Source: an uncultured Eubacterium sp. (GTDB taxonomy: Bacteria; Bacillota; Clostridia; Lachnospirales; CAG-274). From it: a DNA stretch of 64,000 bases. This document shows positions 52,186-60,593 of the stretch, piece after piece (position 1 is the stretch's first letter; each line of letters starts with the position of its first letter). The notes beneath the pieces were generated by a model. That model was given only the letters and a program-made list of their open reading frames with translations. It was not told the origin of the DNA and searched no databases. The position numbers were made by a program, and so were the translations under genes. Location of the stretch: positions 310,001-374,000 of the forward strand of contig URXK01000001.1 in NCBI GenBank assembly GCA_900551755.1. Direction: 5' to 3'.

Positions 52186-52776
52186 TTATTTATAATCAAA
52201 ATTTATACCTAACACTTCTAAAGTCTTTTTAGAGAAAAAGTCTATTATCATATCAATAACATCATTTACTGGCAGTGTAGATTCATTTAACCACCACTGT
52301 ATTAAAACTACAAAAAGTGAAAAAAATGCCTCAGATAAAAGTTCTGGTGTAAAATTTGTGCCTTCAGTTCTTTTGTTGATTTGACTTATTGAAAAAAGGT
52401 CATACTTTAGCTTTTCTTTTAATTTATTTAAAAAATCAGGATTAGTCTTGTCTTTTACTAGTATGTTAAATATATCCTTATGCTCCTTAAAGTGCAATAG
52501 CATATTAATAACATATTGTCTTTGCTCCTTGCCATCAAGATTTTGCAACTTGTTTAATGTGGGAGAGAGTATACTTAATAATTCGTTTGAAATAGAATTA
52601 TAAAGGGCTTCTTTTGTTTCAAAATGAATATAAAAAGTTTTTCTATTTATCATAGCTTTTTTTGCTATGTCAGTAATAGTTATATTTGCGTACCCCTTTT
52701 CCTCCATAAGGTCTAAAAAGGCATTTTTAATAGCATTTTTACTTTTAATAATTCTTAAATCCGTCTTTTTTTCCAT
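52186..52776 (-). CDS. TetR-family transcriptional regulator
   Basis: The 196-residue protein has the TetR helix-turn-helix at about 10-55 (AIKNAFLDLMEEKGYANITI, then AKKAMINRKTFYIHFETKEAL). The C-terminal ligand-binding half is not specific. It is divergent from the RND pump genes 197 bases away, so it most likely represses them and itself. RBS AAGGAG. The C-terminal region WWLNESTLPVNDVIDMI is as in other regulators of small-molecule efflux. Confidence 0.92.
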   Translation of the reverse strand: MEKKTDLRIIKSKNAIKNAFLDLMEEKGYANITITDIAKKAMINRKTFYIHFETKEALYNSISNELLSILSPTLNKLQNLDGKEQRQYVINMLLHFKEHKDIFNILVKDKTNPDFLNKLKEKLKYDLFSISQINKRTEGTNFTPELLSEAFFSLFVVLIQWWLNESTLPVNDVIDMIIDFFSKKTLEVLGINFDYK

Positions 52777-52792
52777 AAATCTTGCTCCTTAA

Positions 52793-52819
52793 TTTATATA
52801 CTATATTTTACTATATAAA
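52793..52819. promoter_or_regulatory. Candidate TetR operator
   Basis: TTTATATA (52793-52800) and TATATAAA (52812-52819) form an inverted repeat with an 11-base centre, just upstream of the regulator's start codon. AT-richness makes chance repeats possible. Confidence 0.4.
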
Positions 52820-52904
52820 GGAAAAAAATTCAATAAATTTTGTAGAATAAGAAACAAAAAAAGAAAAAATGTATATTATTATATATTCTGTCCGATATTG
52901 ACCA

Positions 52905-52932
52905 TTGCTTTATTTTATTAAAATGTTAGAAT
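52905..52932 (+). promoter_or_regulatory. Possible promoter of the RND pump genes
   Basis: TTGCTT (52905-52910), 16 bases, TAGAAT (52927-52932), about 40 bases before the start codon. Confidence 0.4.
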
Positions 52933-52973
52933 AAAATTAATATTAGATTAAAGTACAATTAGGAGGCGATTAT

Positions 52974-54332
52974 ATGAAAAAGAGAATGCTTTGTTCAATA
53001 TTGGCATTATCTTTAATATTAGGTTTAGCAGGCTGTGGTAAAGATGATACAGCTAATGTTGAAGTTACACCTAAAATTGTAAAAACTCAATCTGTGGCAG
53101 AGGAAAGTGTCACATCAGGTTATAGTTATCTTGGTATTGTTAAGGCTAAGGAAACAAAAAATTATTCATTCCTTGCTGCTGGCAAAATTGCTGAAATATG
53201 TGTTGAAAAGGGACAGCAGTTTAAAAAAGGTGATGTACTTGCAAAACTTGACACCACATCAATGGAATATCAGGCGTCTATAAGTCAAAATACAGAGTCA
53301 CAGGCTCAGGCAACTTTGCAAAAGACTATAAGCACTTATGACACAAATATTAGTAATGCTAAGTCACAAATTGAAACCCTTGATAAGGCTATTGCTGCTG
53401 GTCAAAAGGGTATTGATGCTCTTGTTGTAGGACTTAATGCAGAGTCACAAAATATTGAAGCTGGCGAAGATGCTCTTAATACATTAAAGGGTGAACTTGA
53501 TGCTGCTAGAGAAATTAATGCAGTAGGTGGCTATGCTGATAAGGACTTGGAACAGCTTGAAAGTCAGTACAAGACTAAGGCTGCTGAGTTAGAGGCAGCA
53601 AAGGCAACTCACGAGGGTAACAAAGCAACCCTTGAAAGCAAAAAGGCTGAACTTGAAGCATCAAAGGCTAAAAAGAGTGAAGCCCTTACAACTCTTAACA
53701 ATCTTTATACTTCAAAGGCAAAAGATGTTGCTGCTGCTCAAGCTAGTGTAGATAGTGCTGGCACATCTAAGAGTATAGTTGATAAAAATATTAATGATGC
53801 AACAATAAAGGCTGATAGTGACGGCTATGTAATGGAGCTTCCTTATAAAGAGGGTGAAGTTATAGCTGCTGGTTATCCTGTTGTTGTAGCTAAGAGCAAG
53901 GAGCTTGTTGTTACAGTTGGTGCATCTGATGATGAATATAGCAATATTAAAGTTGGTGGCACAGCTCTTATAAATGGTAAGGCAGTAGGCAGAATTGATA
54001 CAATAGCTCAGTATCCAGATGAAAAAACAAGAACTTATGCAGTAGATATTGCTATTGACGGTGATTACACAATTGGTGAAACTGTTGATGTTAAGATAGT
54101 TACAGGCAATGTTAGTGGCTGTTATGTACCAATTGATGCTGTATTTAATAGTGACGGTGTTGACTATGTTTATGCTGTTAATGCTGAAAACAGAATATAC
54201 AAAAAACAGGTTGTTTTAGGCGAATTCTCAGGAGATAAGGTTGAAGTACAAATTGATGACCCTTCAGCAATAGTAGTTACAGAGGGTGTTAAAAATCTCA
54301 GAGAAAATGACCTTGTAACAATGGAGGGCTGA
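52974..54332 (+). CDS. RND efflux periplasmic-adaptor-type lipoprotein (MFP)
   Basis: The 452-residue protein has a lipobox LAGC with Cys 21. The membrane-fusion layout is clear: a lipoyl half (FLAAGKIAEICVEKGQQFKKGDVLAKL, in part), a long coiled-coil hairpin rich in Ala, Glu and Lys (about 100-265), the other lipoyl half (DSDGYVMELPYKEGEVIAAG), a beta-barrel and a C-terminal membrane-proximal part. It resembles HlyD/AcrA adaptors. In a monoderm it would sit on the outer face of the membrane with the RND pump, four bases downstream. RBS AGGAGG. Confidence 0.92.
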   Translation: MKKRMLCSILALSLILGLAGCGKDDTANVEVTPKIVKTQSVAEESVTSGYSYLGIVKAKETKNYSFLAAGKIAEICVEKGQQFKKGDVLAKLDTTSMEYQASISQNTESQAQATLQKTISTYDTNISNAKSQIETLDKAIAAGQKGIDALVVGLNAESQNIEAGEDALNTLKGELDAAREINAVGGYADKDLEQLESQYKTKAAELEAAKATHEGNKATLESKKAELEASKAKKSEALTTLNNLYTSKAKDVAAAQASVDSAGTSKSIVDKNINDATIKADSDGYVMELPYKEGEVIAAGYPVVVAKSKELVVTVGASDDEYSNIKVGGTALINGKAVGRIDTIAQYPDEKTRTYAVDIAIDGDYTIGETVDVKIVTGNVSGCYVPIDAVFNSDGVDYVYAVNAENRIYKKQVVLGEFSGDKVEVQIDDPSAIVVTEGVKNLRENDLVTMEG

Positions 54333-54336
54333 TAAT

Positions 54337-57300
54337 ATGAATGGTAAGGAAAAATTCTTTGCAGGACTCCTTGAAAGAAAGTCATTAATCATAATGCTTG
54401 TTGTTATGGTATTTGCTGCTGGTATATTTTCATATATACAGATGCCTAAGCAAAAGTTCCCTAAGGTAGTCCTTCCAGTTGCAACAGTTACAGTTGTTTA
54501 TCCAGGTGCAACTGCAGAAGATATGGAACAGCTTGTGTCAGAAAAGGTTGAGCATACTTGTATGGAGCTTGACGGATTTGACAAGTGTGAGTCTACAGTT
54601 GGCGATAATTATAGTGTAACTAGTATAAATTTAAGTATGGATTTATCACAAAGCGAAGTTGATGACCGTTGGGACGAACTTAGAAATAAAATGGATACAC
54701 TTAAGTCAGACTTGCCATCAGGTGTAACATCAATAACAGTTAATGATGATGTTATGGATACAGCTGGTCTTATTCTTGCTGTAACAGGCGACAATATATC
54801 TAATGATGAGCTTTCACAAAGAAGTAAGGAAATTGCCGACCAGCTTAGACTTGTTAAGGGTGTTAAGAAGGTATCTGTACACGGTGATGTTCCATCAGAA
54901 GTTAAGATAACAGTAAATATTGATAAACTTAATGATACAAATGTATCCCTTGCTGAACTTGCTAAAATTATAGGCTATCACAATTCAACATTGCCTACAG
55001 GTTCAATAAAAGTTGATGGCAACAATATTAAGGTTAATGCTTCTGGTCAATTTGAAAGTCTTGATGATATTAAAAACATTGTTATTGCATCAAACGATGA
55101 CTATATTATTACTAAACTTTCAGATGTAGCTGATGTTAGAATGGAAGTACCTGATGATGAAGGTTACTATATTTTTAATAATAAAAAGTCTACTGTTCTT
55201 GCCGTTTATTTTGAAAGTGGCTTAAATGTTGTTAGTTTAGGTGACAAGGTTAATAAGGTCATTGATGATTATAACGAAACATTGCCAGAGGGCGTAAGTG
55301 TTAATAAAATATTTATGCAGCCAGATAAAGTATCTAACTCTATAAATGATTTTGTTGTTAATCTTCTTGAGTCTATAATATTAGTTGTAATTGTAGTTAT
55401 GATTGGTATGAACTTTAGAAATGCAATTGTTGTTTCTATTGCAATACCATTATCTATATTAATGAATTTCTTGTTTAATCACATTATGGGACTTGAAATT
55501 CACTTTGTATCACTTGCGTCTTTGATAGTTGTACTGGGTATGCTTGTTGATAACTCGGTTGTTGTTAGTGATGCTATACAAAAGAATATTGATGCAGGAA
55601 TGAGTAATAAAGATGCTGCTGTTAAGGGTGTTGCATCAGTTGCATTGCCAGTATTTGTGTCTATGCTTTCATCTGTAATAGCCTTTTGTTCTATATTTGT
55701 GCTTCCAGGTGCATATAGACAGCTTTCAATTTCATTCCCAATAGTTATTATAACTTCTCTTGTTTGTTCTTTTGTAGTATCAATGATTGTTACTCCACTT
55801 ACAAGTTGTTTCCTTTTAAGAAAGAGTAAAGAAAGCAACAATAGTAAAGTGCCACCATCAAGAAAGTTATATAATTGGGCTTTTAATCACGCATTTAAGC
55901 ATAAGGCATCAACAATAATAGTTTCAATAGTTTTAATGCTTTTGTGTGCATCAACAGTATTTAGCATTGATATGCAGATTGTACCAACAGCTAATGATGA
56001 TATTATTACAATTGATGTATCTGCAAATGATGAAAACAGCGTTGAAAGAACTAGAGAAATAGTTAATAATGTTGAAAAAATACTTGATGAACAGCCTGAA
56101 ACTGAATATTATTTAAGTGGTGTTGGCTTAGGTATACCTCGTTATGACTATGCTATTTTGCCTAAGGCTGATACTGATAACACTGGTGATATTTATGTTA
56201 AAATTAATCTTAAAAACGGTAAGCGTTTTAAGAAAACATCAGATATGGTTGACTTTCTTCAAAATGAAATGAATAGCCACATAGGCGGAGCAACTGTAAT
56301 GGTTGATGAGCTTGGTATATTTACACTTAATACTAAGCCAGTTGAAGTTAAACTTTATTCTGACAATGTTGATGACTTAAACAAGGCATCAGAGCTTGTT
56401 AATGATATGCTTACACAGCTTGAAGGCACTAAGGGTATTCAAAACAAAAATGAGCTTGCAACATATAATTACTATGTAAAAATGGATAATATGAAGCTTA
56501 ATACTTTGGGACTTACTCAGGCTGAGGCTCAAAATGAACTTAGTATAGCTATGCAGGGCAGAGATGTATCTACATACAGAAGTGGCAACAAGGAATATAG
56601 TGTTGTTCTTGATACTAACATTGATTCGAGAGACCAGATTAAGGCATTTAAGGTTAAGTCATCAACAATGGGTGCTAAGTACAATGTAGCACAGTTTGCT
56701 GATGTATCTTTAAAGCCAGAAATAACTTCAATTTCAAGAATAGATGGTAGACGAGGCAGAGCTGTAGGTTGTTACACAAGCCAAAAAGTAAGTGAAATTT
56801 CTGTACAAAATGAGCTTGAAAAAATGATTTCTGAAAATATTGACCAGTTCCCTAGTAGTGTTACTATTGAAAACTCTGGTAAGAAAAAGCCATTTATGGA
56901 AGATGTTCTTTTCAATATCGGTATTGCAGCAGCAGTTGCAGTTATTGCAATGCTTATACTTCTTCTTATTCAGTTTGGTTCAATTAAGAAAGTTGCTATT
57001 GTATTTATATCAGTACCATTTGGTCTTGCAACAGGTATGCTTGGACTTAAAATAACAGGTCAGCCAATAAGTTTGTTTGCTCTTATTGGTGGCGTAAGTC
57101 TTATAGGTTGTGTTATGGCAAATGCTATTGTGCTTATTGATTGTATTACAAATGAGCTTAATAGTGGACTTGGCATAGAGGAGGCTTGTAAGTCTGCTGG
57201 TGGTCAAAGATTAAGACCTATACTTATGAGTACAATGACTACAGTTTTAGGCTTGCTTCCACTTGCACTTTTTGGTGACCTATTGTTTATACCAATGGCT

Positions 57301-57396
57301 GTGCTTATGCTTGTGGGCTTGTTCTTTGCTATGCTTGTTAATTTGGTTTTAGTACCTTTAGTTTATTATATAGCTTTTAGAAAAAAACAAGCATAA
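54337..57396 (+). CDS. RND-family efflux transporter (AcrB/SwrC-like)
   Basis: The 1019-residue transporter has the RND plan: helix 1 (about 14-32), a large outer loop, helices 2-6 near 335-500, helix 7 near 520, a second outer loop and helices 8-12. Visible motifs are GLEIHFVSLASLIVVLGMLV, DNSVVVSDAIQKNID (helix 4 with the proton-relay Asp), and near the end AGGQRLRPILMSTMTTVLGL. Such pumps export drugs, lipids or peptides by proton exchange; SwrC of Bacillus is an example. No outer-membrane channel gene is present. Regulated probably by the divergent TetR. Confidence 0.94.
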   Translation: MNGKEKFFAGLLERKSLIIMLVVMVFAAGIFSYIQMPKQKFPKVVLPVATVTVVYPGATAEDMEQLVSEKVEHTCMELDGFDKCESTVGDNYSVTSINLSMDLSQSEVDDRWDELRNKMDTLKSDLPSGVTSITVNDDVMDTAGLILAVTGDNISNDELSQRSKEIADQLRLVKGVKKVSVHGDVPSEVKITVNIDKLNDTNVSLAELAKIIGYHNSTLPTGSIKVDGNNIKVNASGQFESLDDIKNIVIASNDDYIITKLSDVADVRMEVPDDEGYYIFNNKKSTVLAVYFESGLNVVSLGDKVNKVIDDYNETLPEGVSVNKIFMQPDKVSNSINDFVVNLLESIILVVIVVMIGMNFRNAIVVSIAIPLSILMNFLFNHIMGLEIHFVSLASLIVVLGMLVDNSVVVSDAIQKNIDAGMSNKDAAVKGVASVALPVFVSMLSSVIAFCSIFVLPGAYRQLSISFPIVIITSLVCSFVVSMIVTPLTSCFLLRKSKESNNSKVPPSRKLYNWAFNHAFKHKASTIIVSIVLMLLCASTVFSIDMQIVPTANDDIITIDVSANDENSVERTREIVNNVEKILDEQPETEYYLSGVGLGIPRYDYAILPKADTDNTGDIYVKINLKNGKRFKKTSDMVDFLQNEMNSHIGGATVMVDELGIFTLNTKPVEVKLYSDNVDDLNKASELVNDMLTQLEGTKGIQNKNELATYNYYVKMDNMKLNTLGLTQAEAQNELSIAMQGRDVSTYRSGNKEYSVVLDTNIDSRDQIKAFKVKSSTMGAKYNVAQFADVSLKPEITSISRIDGRRGRAVGCYTSQKVSEISVQNELEKMISENIDQFPSSVTIENSGKKKPFMEDVLFNIGIAAAVAVIAMLILLLIQFGSIKKVAIVFISVPFGLATGMLGLKITGQPISLFALIGGVSLIGCVMANAIVLIDCITNELNSGLGIEEACKSAGGQRLRPILMSTMTTVLGLLPLALFGDLLFIPMAVLMLVGLFFAMLVNLVLVPLVYYIAFRKKQA

Positions 57397-57417
57397 ATAT
57401 TAATTGTTAATAAAATA

Positions 57418-57460
57418 AGAGTTTATGTTAGAGTAAAATCTTTCATAAACTCTTTTTTTG
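57418..57460 (+). terminator. Terminator of the RND operon
   Basis: AGAGTTTATG (57418-57427) pairs with CATAAACTCT (57444-57453), followed by TTTTTTTG. Confidence 0.88.
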
Positions 57461-57542
57461 TTATAAATTATATAGTTAAATATTTTTAATAGTATGGGTT
57501 TAAATTGAATTTTACTAAATAGTATACCTAAATTTAAGCAAT

Positions 57543-57574
57543 AAAAATAAAAGCCTTATTTAATAAATAAGACT
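57543..57574 (-). terminator. Minus-strand terminator after the 11-codon frame
   Basis: On the minus strand CTTATTTATTAAATAAG makes a seven-pair stem followed by GCTTTTATTTTTA. Confidence 0.55.
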
Positions 57575-57584
57575 TAGCCAGACC

Positions 57585-57620
57585 TCAAGCAAAAATAATA
57601 AGAATGTTACTTGCTGTCAT
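57585..57620 (-). CDS. Very short open frame with a strong ribosome site (11 codons)
   Basis: The frame reads MTASNILIIFA then stop. GGAGG (57630-57634) lies nine bases before the ATG, ideal spacing, and a terminator follows. Upstream on the minus strand TTGTTA and TTATAT, 17 bases apart, could be a promoter. It might be a small peptide or the remains of a leader. It fills, with the terminators, the 360-base gap between the pump and the endoglucanase; nothing else is seen there but AT-rich sequence and the next promoter. Confidence 0.35.
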   Translation of the reverse strand: MTASNILIIFA

Positions 57621-57694
57621 TTATTATTTCCTCCATAGATTATATTAAAAGGAAAAGGCGAAATTTATATTAATATAAAAATTAGCAATATTAT

Positions 57695-57722
57695 TTAACA
57701 ATATAAATTATTATGATATACT
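57695..57722 (+). promoter_or_regulatory. Promoter of the endoglucanase gene
   Basis: TTAACA (57695-57700), 16 bases, TATACT (57717-57722), 35 bases before the start codon. Confidence 0.55.
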
Positions 57723-57756
57723 AGTTATATACTATATAAGAAATAGGTGGGATTTT

Positions 57757-59340
57757 ATGAAGATTAAATTTTTTATATCAACAATTATTATTGCAAGTAT
57801 GTTTTGTGCTGGCGTAAATAATGCAGGTATTGCAAATGCTGAAACCAACACTACTAATAATATTGTTTTTAATGATGTTAATGTAGATGATTGGTATTAC
57901 AACACTGTTATGGAAATGGCTCGCAAGGGTATTTTGTCAGGTTACAGTGACGGAAGTTTTAAGCCAAACGCAAGCATTACATCAGCTGAATTTACATCAG
58001 TTATAGGCAGAATTATGGGAATTAGTGGTTCTAACGATATAATTACAAGTCACTGGGCAGCACCTATTTTAAAAACAGCTATGGATAAGGGCTGGTATGA
58101 TTATGACGAAAATCCACCTACTGGCGAAATGTATGACAAGCCTATTAAAAGGCAACTTGCTGTTAAGATAGTTATGAAAGCTATGGCAAAGCCTATTCAG
58201 TATGACTACAATGTAGAGTCAGCTAAAATAAAGGACTTTAGTAGCCTTAACGGCAGATACTATGACACAACACTTTCAGCCTATGCTGACGGAATACTAA
58301 CTGGAAATTCAAGTGGTATGTTTAGACCAGAAGCCTCACTTACAAGGGCTGAGGCTTGTACAATTATAAAAAAAGCTATGGATAAATATTTAGGAACTGT
58401 CAATATAGAACCTCAAAATGAACATACTACAGAAATAGTGGCTGTTAGTGGAGGCGTAAGTGAGAATGGGCAATTGAAAGTGGTTGGAACTCAGCTATGC
58501 AATGAAAAAGGAGAGGCTGTTGTGTTAAGGGGTATGAGTAGCCACGGACTTCAATGGTTTCCTCAATTTGTAAGCTCTGATTACATAAAAGCTGTTGGAG
58601 CGAGGGGAGCTAATGTAATGCGTTTTGCTATGTATACTAGCGAAAATGGCTATATTTCAAATCATTCTATAAAGAATACATTGACAAAGGCTGTTGATAA
58701 TGCTATATCAAATGATATGTATGCCATTATTGACTGGCATATTTTAAGTGACGGAAATCCTATGACCTATAAAAGTGAAGCAAAGGAATTTTTTGCTGAA
58801 ATGGCTCAAAAATATAAGGCTAGTAAAGCTGTTATATATGAAATATGTAATGAACCTAATGGAAATATTAGTTGGAGCAAAGATGTTAAGCCTTATGCTA
58901 CAGAAATTATAAATACTATAAGAGCTTATGATAATAATGCAATTATTTTAGTAGGAAATCCTCAGTGGGACCAAGACCTTGACAGCGTTGTGGCGGATAG
59001 ATTAAGTGGTAACAACATTATGTACACTTGCCATTTCTATGCAGGTACTCATACACAGTGGTTAAGGGATAAAATTACAAATGCTCTCAATAATGGCATA
59101 CCGATTTTTGTAAGTGAGTGGGGAACAAGTAGTGCTGATGGTAACGGTGGTGTCTTTGTTGAGGAAACAAATAAATGGCTTAATTATATGGCAGATAAAA
59201 AGATAAGCTGGTGCAATTGGTCATTGTGTGATAAAGATGAAACATCAGCCGCTCTTAATAAAGGTGCAAATGCTTCTGACGGCTTAAGTGATTTTGAACT
59301 TAGTAGCTCTGGTAAAATAGTGTTTAATAGTTTTAAATAA
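57757..59340 (+). CDS. S-layer-anchored endoglucanase, glycoside hydrolase family 5
   Basis: The 527-residue secreted protein has a signal peptide (about 1-29, ending NAGIANAE), then three S-layer-homology segments (FNDVNVDDWYYNTVMEMA with GILSGYSDGSFKPNASIT; a degenerate middle one around DNAAP-like HWAAPILKTAMDKGW; and FSSLNGRYYDTTLSAYADG with GNSSGMFRPEASLTRAE). The catalytic domain follows (about 235-527): RGMSSHGLQW, AIIDWHIL, the acid Glu 366 in CNEPNG and the nucleophile Glu 454 in VSEWGTS. This is GH5 subfamily-2-like, cutting cellulose or related beta-1,4-glucans at the cell surface. RBS GGTGGG. Confidence 0.95.
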   Translation: MKIKFFISTIIIASMFCAGVNNAGIANAETNTTNNIVFNDVNVDDWYYNTVMEMARKGILSGYSDGSFKPNASITSAEFTSVIGRIMGISGSNDIITSHWAAPILKTAMDKGWYDYDENPPTGEMYDKPIKRQLAVKIVMKAMAKPIQYDYNVESAKIKDFSSLNGRYYDTTLSAYADGILTGNSSGMFRPEASLTRAEACTIIKKAMDKYLGTVNIEPQNEHTTEIVAVSGGVSENGQLKVVGTQLCNEKGEAVVLRGMSSHGLQWFPQFVSSDYIKAVGARGANVMRFAMYTSENGYISNHSIKNTLTKAVDNAISNDMYAIIDWHILSDGNPMTYKSEAKEFFAEMAQKYKASKAVIYEICNEPNGNISWSKDVKPYATEIINTIRAYDNNAIILVGNPQWDQDLDSVVADRLSGNNIMYTCHFYAGTHTQWLRDKITNALNNGIPIFVSEWGTSSADGNGGVFVEETNKWLNYMADKKISWCNWSLCDKDETSAALNKGANASDGLSDFELSSSGKIVFNSFK

Positions 59341-59383
59341 AAGTAATTGCTATGATATTTTTATAAAAATCTGAAAAAAGGTA

Positions 59384-59414
59384 TTGACCTAAAGTCAAGT
59401 TTAAGTTGTATCCT
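59384..59414 (+). promoter_or_regulatory. MerR-type promoter with 19-base spacer
   Basis: TTGACC (59384-59389) and TATCCT (59409-59414) are 19 bases apart. MerR-family activators work on such over-long spacers. The spacer AAAGTCAAGTTTAAG is partly symmetric. Confidence 0.6.
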
Positions 59415-59430
59415 TAACTTAAGGTAACAG

Positions 59431-59841
59431 ATGTTAGTAGATGATTTGGAAAACATTATGTCTGACTGTACAATAAAACCTATGGTAAATCAAATTTTAA
59501 CTCATATTGGTAATACACCTGTTGATTTAATTGATTTTTGCAATAAAAATGGAATACTAACAGAAGCATATTCGCCAATAGCTCACGGTGAGGCATTAAA
59601 GAAAGATGTTATTGTAAATATGGCAAATAAATATAATGTATCTGTAGCACAGTTGTGTATACAATATGTAATTCATCTTGGAATGGTCGCTTTGCCTAAA
59701 ACATCAAATCCTGTGCATATGAAGGATAATGTAGATTTGAATTTTAATATTTCTGCTGATGATATGGAAGAATTAAAGGTGCTTAATATTATGAAGGATT
59801 ATGGCGAATATAGCTTTTTCCCTGTGTTTAGTGGTAAGTAA
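59431..59841 (+). pseudogene. Aldo/keto reductase, only the C-terminal half
   Basis: The 136 residues match the second half of an aldo/keto reductase: IKPMVNQILTHIGNTP, LIDFCNKNGILTEAYSPIAHG, YNVSVAQLCIQYVI and VALPKTSNPVHMKDN, i.e. the last barrel strands and the NADPH-contact loop. The first half, with the catalytic Asp, Tyr, Lys and His, is missing, so it cannot be active as a normal reductase. The coding part joins directly to a MerR-type promoter and ribosome site AAGG, as if a deletion removed the first 140 or so codons. It might still be translated. Confidence 0.8.
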
Positions 59842-59867
59842 TTATTTTAAAATCGAGAGGGTAGATT

Positions 59868-60077
59868 ATGAGTAAATTCGATTCATTGTGGAAATGGATA
59901 AAAGAAAATGGAACAGATAATTTTAAGCTGACTTATGCTGAAATTGAGAATATAGCAGGTTTGCCAATAGACCATTCATTTTTAAAGTTTAAGAAAGAAC
60001 TTTTGGAATATGGTTATAAAGTGGGTAAAATTTCTATTAAAGAGCAGACTGTGTATTTTGAAAAGGTAATGGAATAG
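59868..60077 (+). CDS. Small 69-residue protein, DUF7662-like
   Basis: The chain begins MSKFDSLWKWIKENGTDNFK and has LTYAEIENIAGLPIDHSFL followed by KKELLEYGYKVGKISIKEQT. The pattern 'short helix, sF-x-EIE-x-IxG-xP' resembles small DUF7662-type proteins of unknown role. GAGAGGG lies about 10 bases before the ATG. It may belong with the truncated reductase transcript. Confidence 0.7.
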   Translation: MSKFDSLWKWIKENGTDNFKLTYAEIENIAGLPIDHSFLKFKKELLEYGYKVGKISIKEQTVYFEKVME

Positions 60078-60088
60078 TGATTAATAAT

Positions 60089-60145
60089 GGAAACCCTTTC
60101 GACAACCTACGGTTGCCACCTTCCCTATGAGGGAAGGCAAAGGGG
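60089..60145 (+). repeat. Palindromic intergenic repeat, family A, copy 1
   Basis: A 56-base unit that starts GGAAACC and contains two nested palindromes, CAACC-TAC-GGTTG and CCTTCCCT-ATG-AGGGAAGG. It matches copy 2 at 60380-60435 in all but about seven bases. Confidence 0.85.
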
Positions 60146-60218
60146 GTAGCCCAAATGTATTGATTTATAGAAGTTACAAAGGGCGACTATATTGCACCGA
60201 AAAATTTATTGGTAAAAT

Positions 60219-60244
60219 CGGGTGATTACTAATCGCTCCTACAA
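60219..60244 (-). repeat. Palindromic intergenic repeat, family B, inverted copy
   Basis: Read on the minus strand this is TTGTAGGAGCGATTAGTAATC followed by ACCCG in part; it has the short palindrome GATTA-G-TAATC. Its sister at 60465-60489 is in the opposite direction. Confidence 0.6.
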
Positions 60245-60286
60245 ATAACTCGTTCGTAGCAATTACAAGTACACTAAATACTAACC

Positions 60287-60334
60287 ATCTAGCTCCAATC
60301 TTATGGGAGCTGTCACGAAGTGACTGAGGGGCTT
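60287..60334 (+). repeat. Palindromic intergenic repeat, family C, copy 1
   Basis: AGCTCC (60291-60296) pairs with GGGAGCT (60305-60311), then GTCAC-GAA-GTGAC (60312-60324) and TGAGGGGCTTCT. The start ACCATCTAGCTCCA is repeated at 60551. Confidence 0.7.
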
Positions 60335-60379
60335 CTATTTTTAGGTAATAAATAATAGTTAATAATTAATAAATAAATT

Positions 60380-60435
60380 GGAAACCATTCCGACAACCTG
60401 CGGTTGCCACCTTCCCTATGAGGGAAGGTAAGTGG
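60380..60435 (+). repeat. Palindromic intergenic repeat, family A, copy 2
   Basis: Same unit and orientation as copy 1. The changes fall mostly outside the stems; the single change in the first palindrome (A to G) is in its loop. Confidence 0.85.
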
Positions 60436-60464
60436 CGTATACTTACATATTAAAGTACATCTTA

Positions 60465-60489
60465 TTTGTAGGGGCGACCAGTGGTCGTC
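60465..60489 (+). repeat. Palindromic intergenic repeat, family B, direct copy
   Basis: TTTGTAGGGGCGACC followed by AGTGGTCGTC. The core CGACCA-G-TGGTCG is a palindrome. Confidence 0.6.
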
Positions 60490-60550
60490 ATTTTGTTTTA
60501 GAGGTAGGTATAATGAAAGAATTTTTTTAACAACCTATAACAAAAGATTA

Positions 60551-60590
60551 ACCATCTAGCTCCACTTGTAGGGGAGCTAATGGGGTATTT
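60551..60590 (+). repeat. Palindromic intergenic repeat, family C, copy 2
   Basis: ACCATCTAGCTCCA as in copy 1, then AGCTCC pairs with GGAGCT (60573-60578). It ends just before the maf stop codon. Confidence 0.65.
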
Positions 60591-60593
60591 TAA

